A stretch of DNA of 21,606 nucleotides, taken from NCBI GenBank assembly GCA_043793345.1, contig JAYVXF010000092.1, positions 1 to 21,606 on the forward strand, read 5' to 3'. Below the pieces are notes generated by a model, which was not told the DNA's origin, did no database searches, and saw nothing but the letters and a program-made list of their open reading frames with translations. Shown here in pieces: positions 1 through 6,475 of this stretch. Source of the stretch: UKL13-2 sp043793345 (GTDB taxonomy: Bacteria; Pseudomonadota; Gammaproteobacteria; Burkholderiales; Usitatibacteraceae). The stretch's first letter is position 1, and every line of letters begins with the position of its first letter. A program made the translations under genes and the position numbers.

Positions 1-28
1 CCCTTCGACAGGCTCAGGGCGAACGGGG
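1..28. repeat. Dispersed short palindromic repeat at window edge
   Basis: The first 28 bases form an imperfect palindrome: a CCCTTCG arm and a CGAACGGG arm flank a centre containing GGCTCAGGG. From memory, this type (reverse complement contains CCTGAGCCTGTCGAAGG) is scattered through intergenic regions of many proteobacterial genomes. The element may continue to the left of the window. It lies about 190 bases upstream of ettA and could be the terminator or 3' repeat of whatever gene precedes the window. Confidence 0.55.
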
Positions 29-218
29 ATTAAGTAAACAGTATTGGGTCAGCGCATTCCAGCGCTATCATCCGTTGATCGTCAGAATTACATAATTTAA
101 TGCGGCTTCATAGCCAATTGCCGCTAGTTTTTCGCACTTTTTCAGTCTCACTCGCGTAAAATACGCAGTCCTCGATCCACCCCGATATTTTTCGTCACCT
201 CGCAAGGCAGCAAACACC

Positions 219-1883
219 ATGGCTCAGTACGTATACACCATGAATCGCGTGGGCAAGATTGTTCCGCCCAAACGGCAGATTCTCAAGAACATTTCACTGT
301 CGTTTTTCCCCGGCGCCAAGATCGGCGTGCTGGGTGTGAATGGCTCCGGCAAATCGACGCTGCTCAAAATCATGGCGGGTCTCGACAAGGAGATCGAAGG
401 CGAAGCGGTGCCGATGCCCGGCATCAAGATCGGCTATCTGCCGCAGGAGCCGCAATTGAACCCCGACCAAACGGTGCGCGAATCGGTCGAGGAAGGCATT
501 GGCGGCGTGTTGCAGGCCAAAGCGCGACTCGATCAGGTCTATGCCGCCTACGCCGAAGAAAACGCCGATTTTGACGCGCTGGCGACCGAGCAGGCAAAGT
601 TGGAAGCGATCATCAACGCCGAAGGTGGCGACAACACCGATACGCAACTTGAAATTGCAGCTGACGCGCTACGTCTGCCGCCTTGGGACGCGATCATCGG
701 CAAACTTTCCGGTGGGGAGAAACGTCGCGTGGCATTGTGCCGTCTGTTACTGTCGAAACCAGACATGCTGCTGCTCGATGAGCCCACCAACCATCTGGAC
801 GCGGAGAGTGTCGAATGGCTGGAGCAGTTCCTGCAAAAATTTCCCGGCACCGTGGTCGGCATTACCCATGATCGATATTTTCTGGATAACGCGGTGCAGT
901 GGATTCTGGAGCTCGATCGCGGCACCGGCATTCCGTACGAAGGCAATTACAGCTCGTGGCTTGAGCAAAAATCGGATCGATTGAAAAAAGAAGAGTCTAG
1001 CGAATCGGCGCGGCAACGGACGTTGAAAAAAGAACTGGATTGGGTACGCCAGAATCCGAAGGGCCGCCAGGCGAAATCAAAAGCCCGCATGACGCGCTTC
1101 GAGGAACTGTCCAGCTACGAATATCAAAAGCGCAACGAGACGCAGGAAATTTTCGTACCTGTCGCTGAGCGCCTCGGCAATGAAGTGATCGAATTCGTCG
1201 GCGTGACCAAATCATTTGGCGACCGCGTGCTGATCGACAACCTTTCCTTCCGTGTGCCGCCCGGCGCTATCGTTGGCGTGATCGGCCCTAACGGCGCGGG
1301 TAAATCGACGCTGTTCAAACTCATTCAGGGTGTCGAGAAAGCCGATAGCGGCGAAGTGAAAATCGGCCCGACGGTGAATCTCGCGTTCGTCGATCAATCG
1401 CGCGATTCACTGCCGAACGACAAGACGGTATGGGAAGCGATCTCCGGCGGCGCCGATATTCTGACCATCGGCAAATTCGAGATGCAGTCGCGCGCCTACA
1501 TCGGGCGCTTCAATTTCAAAGGTGCGGATCAGCAAAAACTGGTCGGCAATCTCTCGGGCGGCGAGCGCGGACGTTTGCATCTTGCCTACACATTGCTCAA
1601 GGGCGCGAACGTTTTGCTGCTCGACGAACCGTCGAACGATCTCGACGTGGAGACGCTGCGTTCACTCGAAGATGCGCTACAGGAATTCGGCGGCTCGATC
1701 ATGGTGGTGTCGCATGATCGCTGGTTCCTTGATCGTATCGCCACCCACATCCTCGCCTGTGAAGGCGATTCGCAATGGGTGTTTTACGACGGCAATTACA
1801 ACGAGTATGAGAATGACAAGTTGCGCCGTTTGGGTGAAGAAGGTGCGCGGCCAAAGCGCGTACGGTATAAGGCCTTGAAGTAG
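219..1883 (+). CDS. ettA: Energy-dependent translational throttle protein EttA (ABC-F ATPase)
   Basis: EttA is a cytoplasmic ABC-F protein that binds the ribosomal E site and couples entry into elongation to the ATP/ADP ratio. The 554 residues match the usual length (about 555). Two ABC domains are complete: Walker A GVNGSGKS (39-46), signature LSGGE (163-167) and Walker B DEPTNHLD (187-194) in the first; GPNGAGKS (356-363), LSGGE (445-449) and DEPSNDLD (469-476) in the second. The linker around 240-305, with WVRQNPKGRQAKSKARM, is the P-site-tRNA-interacting region typical of EttA rather than Uup or ABCF paralogues. The start is fixed by MAQYVYTMNRVGK, which matches the family N-terminus; only a weak AAGG lies upstream. 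A TAAAAT box at 157-162 could be a -10 element, but no good -35 accompanies it. It appears monocistronic, with a palindromic repeat right after the stop. The Ser in the second DEPSND is a mild departure from DEPTND. Confidence 0.97.
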   Translation: MAQYVYTMNRVGKIVPPKRQILKNISLSFFPGAKIGVLGVNGSGKSTLLKIMAGLDKEIEGEAVPMPGIKIGYLPQEPQLNPDQTVRESVEEGIGGVLQAKARLDQVYAAYAEENADFDALATEQAKLEAIINAEGGDNTDTQLEIAADALRLPPWDAIIGKLSGGEKRRVALCRLLLSKPDMLLLDEPTNHLDAESVEWLEQFLQKFPGTVVGITHDRYFLDNAVQWILELDRGTGIPYEGNYSSWLEQKSDRLKKEESSESARQRTLKKELDWVRQNPKGRQAKSKARMTRFEELSSYEYQKRNETQEIFVPVAERLGNEVIEFVGVTKSFGDRVLIDNLSFRVPPGAIVGVIGPNGAGKSTLFKLIQGVEKADSGEVKIGPTVNLAFVDQSRDSLPNDKTVWEAISGGADILTIGKFEMQSRAYIGRFNFKGADQQKLVGNLSGGERGRLHLAYTLLKGANVLLLDEPSNDLDVETLRSLEDALQEFGGSIMVVSHDRWFLDRIATHILACEGDSQWVFYDGNYNEYENDKLRRLGEEGARPKRVRYKALK

Positions 1884-2050
1884 CAAACTCCAGCGCTGGC
1901 GCGGTTTTCGGACGTTAAATGTCCGGAGACGCCCGCCGCTTGGCGTTCTACATTGTTTTATGGCCGATGAATTCGCTCGGATAAACGCCAGCAGTGGCGC
2001 GCCTCGTGGCGCGAAAATGGGTCAAGAGCCGCGCCAACGCTGGAGTTTGC
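1883..2050. repeat. Long imperfect inverted repeat (REP/MITE-like) after ettA
   Basis: Two 22-base arms, 1883-1904 and 2029-2050, are inverted copies with one mismatch (21/22). They enclose about 124 bases with further small palindromes, including CGGAC-N7-GTCCG at 1909-1925 and a TGGCGCG..TGGCGCG doublet at 1995-2013. The left arm starts in the last base of the ettA stop codon, so the structure could also terminate ettA transcription, although no T-run follows. The sequence AGCGCTGGCGCGGTTTTCGG in the left arm recurs almost exactly on the minus strand at 19384-19364. The inner AGCAGTGGCGCGCCTCGTGG (from about 1991) recurs near 6308. No transposase is encoded, so this is either a small non-autonomous element or a BIME-like cluster. 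Confidence 0.7.
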
Positions 2051-2262
2051 CAATGCCCGTCCCGGCGTGATTGCACCATGCGGCAATGTTTATTTCGCTG
2101 CGATCAAGCTCTCAGGCGCTCTGCCATCAAAGACGGAGGAGCCAAGTTTTTGCCGCTAAATGTGCCATCTTTCGTCTTGCGGCGAACGCCGTTGTCGCTG
2201 GATGGCAACGCTTATCTGCACAGTCGTTTTTGCATTTCCATTTAATTCAACCACTTAAATTT
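2051..2262. other. Intergenic region without a credible gene
   Basis: This stretch between the palindromic repeat and the candidate promoter holds no convincing gene. The open frames crossing it (for example 1994-2245) have no recognisable protein family and begin inside the repeat. The last 30 bases are AT-rich. They include 2245-2257, which matches the IHF consensus WATCAANNNNTTR at all but one position, directly upstream of the candidate sigma-54 promoter. Confidence 0.5.
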
Positions 2263-2278
2263 TGGCATGGCAACTGCT
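2263..2278 (+). promoter_or_regulatory. Candidate sigma-54 (-24/-12) promoter for the DUF1800-DUF1501 operon
   Basis: TGGCATGGCAACTGCT matches the sigma-54 consensus TGGCACGN4TTGCW at all but two specified positions and keeps the diagnostic GG-N10-GC spacing (GG 2264-2265, GC 2276-2277). Transcription would start near 2289, leaving a leader of about 42 bases before the ATG at 2331. That agrees with the start chosen for that gene. No enhancer-binding-protein site was identified, and a match this good can occur by chance about once in tens of kilobases. Confidence 0.4.
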
Positions 2279-2330
2279 ACGTACTCGTGCGCGCGCGACG
2301 CAGACAACACGATTATTCAGAGGGAACACC

Positions 2331-4889
2331 ATGGCTCTGCACCTGCCCCACCCCTGGCGACCCCGTTCAACCACGGCATCACTGCCTGAGAACGCGTCGA
2401 GCCGCACATCGCGAGCCGACGTTGACGCGAATGTTGAGGTGGCAAACAATGGCGACCGTGAACGCAAACGCAAGCGCGTGTGGCGGGCACTGATCTGGAT
2501 CGTGTTCGCGAATGTGTTGCTGTTCTGGCTGGTCACCTGCGTGAACGTATCGGCGCAGAGCGCCAACAGCGTCGCCGTTTATCTTACCTACACGCCGTCA
2601 ACCGGCAGCTACAGCTACGCGCTGGCACCACCGACAGCAGCGGGTACGCGCGACGACGGGGTGAAATTCAGAGTGCAGGCAACGGCTGCGCCGATTGATG
2701 GACAGGCGGCCGTCGCGTTGCAAAAGCTTTCGCTGGCACCGCTCGGGCGCGTGGCGCTCACCGCTGACAGCAGCGAAGCGGCAAGCTTACAGTCACAAGG
2801 CTGGCGGCTCGATGGCACATTAGGCTATGTCGCCCGACAGAAAACAGCGAGTACCGTGCCGCTATATCGATTGAGCCACGACGCATTCAATCTCAATCTT
2901 TACTCGACCAAAGCACCGGGTGATAACGTGCTCATCGACAGATTCGGCTGGCGCGACGCCGGCGTCGTCAGCTACGTGAACCCCGCGACCGAAAGCGCTG
3001 CCAGCGGCACGCTGCTGTCGATGGATTCGAGGCTGACACCGTCGCCGCCGATCCTGCCGCTTGCGCCCCCACGCGTGTCAGGCTTTGCGCCTGCGAGCGC
3101 GCAAGTCGGCGGCACAGTGCAGATCAGCGGCAGTAATTTTGACAACGTCAGCAGCGTGCGTTTCAACGGCGTCGTCGCCACTGGCGTCACAAAAATTTCC
3201 GCAAACGAATTGCAGGCAACGATCCCGGTTGGCGCGAGCAGCGGCAAAATCAGCGTGACCACGCCGGTCGGGACTGCGACTTCAAGCACTGACTTTATCG
3301 TGACTGTCGCACCTCCCGTGGCGAATGCCGCCTACACCGAAGCCGCGCGCTTCCTCACGCAGGCCACGTTTGGGCCGAAGCCCGCGAGTATTGACCGGGT
3401 GAAAGCGCTTGGCATCCCGGCGTGGATCGATGAGCAATTCACCAAGTCTGCGGCCTCACACATGAGCTACGTCGACGCGGCCAAAGCGCGTCGCATTGAC
3501 GCGATGGGTAAGAGTTATTACGCCGAGGAAGATTCCTACGAAGCCACCTGGCAGCAATGGCTTTTTGGCCCCGATGAGTTGCGCGCGCGCATGAGCTTTG
3601 CATTGTTGGAGCTGATGGTGATTTCCAATATTGCACCCGATCTGACGGCTGACGCAATGTCCTCCTACATGGATACATTGAATCTTTACGCGTTCGGCAA
3701 TTACCGCGATCTGCTCGGCGCCGTCACGCTGCACCCGACCATGGGCTACTACCTGAACATGCTGGGCAGCGAGAAAGAAGATGCGGCCAACAATAAATTT
3801 CCGAATGAAAATTATTCGCGCGAAGTGCTGCAATTATTTTCCATCGGGCTTTATCAATTGAATCCCGACGGCACGCGAAAGCTCGATAGCGCAGGCGTCC
3901 CGCTGGCAAGCTATGACGAAAGTGTGGTGAAGGGATTTGCCCGCGCGTTCAGCGGCTGGACGTTCTTTGGCAACGATCCGGCGGATGCAAACAAATTTGA
4001 TCGGCCCGAAGAAAGCTGGACCAAGCCGATGATCGCGTTCGCCGGCAAGCACGAGACCGGAACAAAAAAACTGCTCAATGGCGTAACCCTCGCCGCCGGA
4101 CAATCGGCCGAGAAGGATATGCAAGACGCGCTGGATAATATTTTTAATCATCCCAACGTCGGGCCCTTTGTCGGGCGGCAACTCATTCAGCGCTTCATCA
4201 CCTCGAACCCATCGCCTGCCTATGTGGCGCGCGTCTCAGCCGTGTTTGGCAACAACGGTCGTGGTGTGCGCGGCGATTTGGCCGCCGTCATCAAGGCGGT
4301 GTTGACCGACGCCGATGCGCGCAGCGTGACGGCGGGTGGCGACGCAAAATTCGGCAAGCAGCGCGAGCCCGTGATCCGCTTTGCCAATATTTTGCGCGCC
4401 TTCAACGCGACCTCGGTCAATGGCCGCAACGATATTCACTATCTGGACAGCGCCGATAATGCGCTGGGCCAAAGCCCGTTGTTGTCGCCGTCGGTGTTCA
4501 ATTTCTTCTCGCCTTTCTACACCCGACCGGGCAAGCTCGCGCAATCGGCGATGGTCGCACCGGAGTTTCAAATCACCAATGAAATCCAGAGCATCGGCAC
4601 CGCGAATTTTTTCTACGAGCTGGTGCGCAATGAAGGTTATGGCGCGGGCGATTCACAATTAAAGTTTGACCTCGGCACCGCAAAAAGTTTCGCCAACAAT
4701 CCGGCGCAGCTGGTCGACCACCTTTCTAACCTGCTTACTTACGGCGATCTTTCGGCGGGCACCCGACAGATCATCATCGACGCGGTCAGCGCTGTGCCAT
4801 TCAATAACAGTGCCGATGATCGCACCTTGCGCGTGCGAACGGCGATCACGCTGTTCGCGTTGTCGTCCGATTTTGTCATCCAGAAATAG
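2331..4889 (+). CDS. DUF1800 family protein with IPT/TIG domain, membrane-anchored or secreted
   Basis: The protein has 852 residues from the ATG at 2331, which is preceded by AGAGGGAAC; the same frame stays open up to 2262 but without an RBS. A charged N-terminus (1-50, rich in R/K/D) leads to one hydrophobic segment at about 51-71 ending near VSAQS, so it is a late signal peptide or a signal anchor. Residues about 130-220 resemble the DUF5648-type module of extracellular proteins (GW-LDG-LGYV, VPLYRL, NLYST). An IPT/TIG Ig-like fold follows at 248-325 (PPRVSGFAPASAQVGG...). The DUF1800 domain fills 334-852, beginning AARFLTQATFGP. DUF1800 has no established biochemical activity as far as I know, but its genes are commonly paired with DUF1501 genes, as here with an 11-base gap. 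A role at the cell surface is inference. Confidence 0.88.
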   Translation: MALHLPHPWRPRSTTASLPENASSRTSRADVDANVEVANNGDRERKRKRVWRALIWIVFANVLLFWLVTCVNVSAQSANSVAVYLTYTPSTGSYSYALAPPTAAGTRDDGVKFRVQATAAPIDGQAAVALQKLSLAPLGRVALTADSSEAASLQSQGWRLDGTLGYVARQKTASTVPLYRLSHDAFNLNLYSTKAPGDNVLIDRFGWRDAGVVSYVNPATESAASGTLLSMDSRLTPSPPILPLAPPRVSGFAPASAQVGGTVQISGSNFDNVSSVRFNGVVATGVTKISANELQATIPVGASSGKISVTTPVGTATSSTDFIVTVAPPVANAAYTEAARFLTQATFGPKPASIDRVKALGIPAWIDEQFTKSAASHMSYVDAAKARRIDAMGKSYYAEEDSYEATWQQWLFGPDELRARMSFALLELMVISNIAPDLTADAMSSYMDTLNLYAFGNYRDLLGAVTLHPTMGYYLNMLGSEKEDAANNKFPNENYSREVLQLFSIGLYQLNPDGTRKLDSAGVPLASYDESVVKGFARAFSGWTFFGNDPADANKFDRPEESWTKPMIAFAGKHETGTKKLLNGVTLAAGQSAEKDMQDALDNIFNHPNVGPFVGRQLIQRFITSNPSPAYVARVSAVFGNNGRGVRGDLAAVIKAVLTDADARSVTAGGDAKFGKQREPVIRFANILRAFNATSVNGRNDIHYLDSADNALGQSPLLSPSVFNFFSPFYTRPGKLAQSAMVAPEFQITNEIQSIGTANFFYELVRNEGYGAGDSQLKFDLGTAKSFANNPAQLVDHLSNLLTYGDLSAGTRQIIIDAVSAVPFNNSADDRTLRVRTAITLFALSSDFVIQK

Positions 4890-4900
4890 CCGGGGCCAAA

Positions 4901-6295
4901 ATGAAAAATAATGACGCCAGCAATATCGCCCATCCGCGCCGCCGTTTTTTGCAATCCGCGTCAGGGCTATTGATTCCCGCCGTCGTGCCGTTCGCCGCAC
5001 AAAATGCGCATGCGAAGCTGCAAAAAATTGTCAACACCGCAGCGGGCGACGACTACCGTGCGCTGGTCTGCGTATTCATGTTCGGCGGCAACGACGCGAA
5101 CAACATGATCGTGCCGCGCGACCCGGCCGACCACACCCGCTATGCGGGGCCGCGCGGGCCGCTCGCCATTGGGCGCGACCAGTTGCTCAGTGTGAAGCCG
5201 ACTAATGTGCAAGGCCGCGAATTCGGTTTTCATCCGTCGATGACGGGCATTCAGACCTTGTTTAACGCCGGCAAAGCGGCCGTGATGGCCAACGTCGGCA
5301 CGCTCGCGCAGCCGCTCACCAAGGCGCAATATAACGCCGGCAACGTGCCGCGCCCGACTAATCTTTTTTCGCACAGCGACCAGCAATTTTTGTGGAACAC
5401 GGCAGTTGCGGACAATTCGCTGCGCACAGGCTGGGGCGGCCGGCTCGGCGACCGCGTGGCGGCAATGAACCAGTCCGGCAGTCTCACCACCTGCATGTCG
5501 GTGGCGGGCAATTCAACCTTTCTTTCCGGCGACACGATTCGTTCATTTCCGGTTTCACCTTCTGGCCAATTCGGTCTGGATTTTTACGAAAACGGCACTG
5601 AGACCCAGCCGCTCTCGACCGGCATTCAAAAGCTGCTCGGCCAGTCCGCATCGCGCGTAAACATTATGGACGGCGTGTGGCTGGATATTCTTTCCGGCGC
5701 AATCACCAACCAAAAACAAATTTCAGCGGCGCTCAATTCAGCCTCGGCATTAACGACGGTTTTTCCCGACACCGGACTCGGTCAGGCGATGCGCATGGTC
5801 GCGCGCCTGATCGTTGCGCGCGGTGCGTTCGGTGCCAAGCGGCAAGTGTTCTTCGCGGCTATCGGTGGCTTCGATACGCACGGCGACGACCAGACGCAAC
5901 GTCAAAATGAATTGCTCGGCGAAGTCTCCGGTGCGATGAGTGCGCTCTATAACGCGACGGCTGAAATCAACATGGCCGAAAACGTAACCGCATTTACCGC
6001 GAGCGATTTTAATCGCAATTTTGTCAGCAACGGGAAAGGCTCTGATCACGCCTGGGGCAGCCACCATCTGATGGTTGGCGGCGCGGTAAAAGGCAACGCG
6101 ATGTACGGCACTTTCCCCACGCAGATTGTCGATGGCCCCGACGACGTCAGCAAGGGCACGTGGATTCCGACCACCTCGGTCGATCAATACGCGGCGACGA
6201 TGGCCAATTGGTTTGGTGTAACCGGTGCGGATCTGAACGCAGTGTTTCCGAATCTGTCGCGGTTTCCGGCGGCCAATCTTGGCTTCATGGTGTAG
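4901..6295 (+). CDS. DUF1501 family protein, Tat-exported
   Basis: The 464 residues start with a twin-arginine signal: HPRRRFLQSA (11-20), a hydrophobic stretch at about 21-33 and a likely cleavage after AHA near 38. The mature part carries DUF1501 hallmarks: FGGNDANNM (61-69), GGFDTHGDD (322-330) and DHAWGSHHLMVGG (382-394). The His/Asp residues in these motifs are consistent with the family's placement near the alkaline phosphatase/sulfatase fold, but no reaction is established. Tat export suggests that it folds, perhaps with a metal, before crossing the inner membrane. It lies 11 bases after the DUF1800 gene and is almost surely co-transcribed and functionally coupled with it. The RBS (CCGGGG) is weak, which fits translation that depends on the upstream gene. 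Confidence 0.9.
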   Translation: MKNNDASNIAHPRRRFLQSASGLLIPAVVPFAAQNAHAKLQKIVNTAAGDDYRALVCVFMFGGNDANNMIVPRDPADHTRYAGPRGPLAIGRDQLLSVKPTNVQGREFGFHPSMTGIQTLFNAGKAAVMANVGTLAQPLTKAQYNAGNVPRPTNLFSHSDQQFLWNTAVADNSLRTGWGGRLGDRVAAMNQSGSLTTCMSVAGNSTFLSGDTIRSFPVSPSGQFGLDFYENGTETQPLSTGIQKLLGQSASRVNIMDGVWLDILSGAITNQKQISAALNSASALTTVFPDTGLGQAMRMVARLIVARGAFGAKRQVFFAAIGGFDTHGDDQTQRQNELLGEVSGAMSALYNATAEINMAENVTAFTASDFNRNFVSNGKGSDHAWGSHHLMVGGAVKGNAMYGTFPTQIVDGPDDVSKGTWIPTTSVDQYAATMANWFGVTGADLNAVFPNLSRFPAANLGFMV

Positions 6296-6301
6296 TGGTA
6301 A

Positions 6302-6365
6302 AACACTAGCACTGGCGCGCTTCGTGGCGTCTTTTTGCCCGGAGAGGCGCGCGGACGCTAGCGTT
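6302..6365. repeat. Palindromic repeat between convergent genes; possible bidirectional terminator
   Basis: Arms AACACTAGC (6302-6310) and GCTAGCGTT (6357-6365) are inverted copies with one mismatch. They enclose a GC-rich interior with TGGCGCGC and GGCGCGCG and a short T-run (CTTTTTG). The segment AGCACTGGCGCGCTTCGTGG from about 6308 closely repeats a segment of the ettA-side palindrome near 1991. It sits 6 bases after the DUF1501 stop and about 110 bases before the convergent patatin-like gene ends, a position suited to ending transcription from both sides. Confidence 0.6.
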
Positions 6366-6475
6366 CAACTTCTCTCAATGCCAGGACAGCCGCCCATGCC
6401 AGTGGCCGAATCCCGCGAATGTAGACGATGCCATCGGTAATGCCGGTGTCGCTGGCATCCTTGGTCACGATTGCA

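Noticed and set aside
1994..2245. Small plus-strand open frame after ettA
   Set aside because: It begins inside the palindromic repeat, has no RBS and no recognisable protein character.
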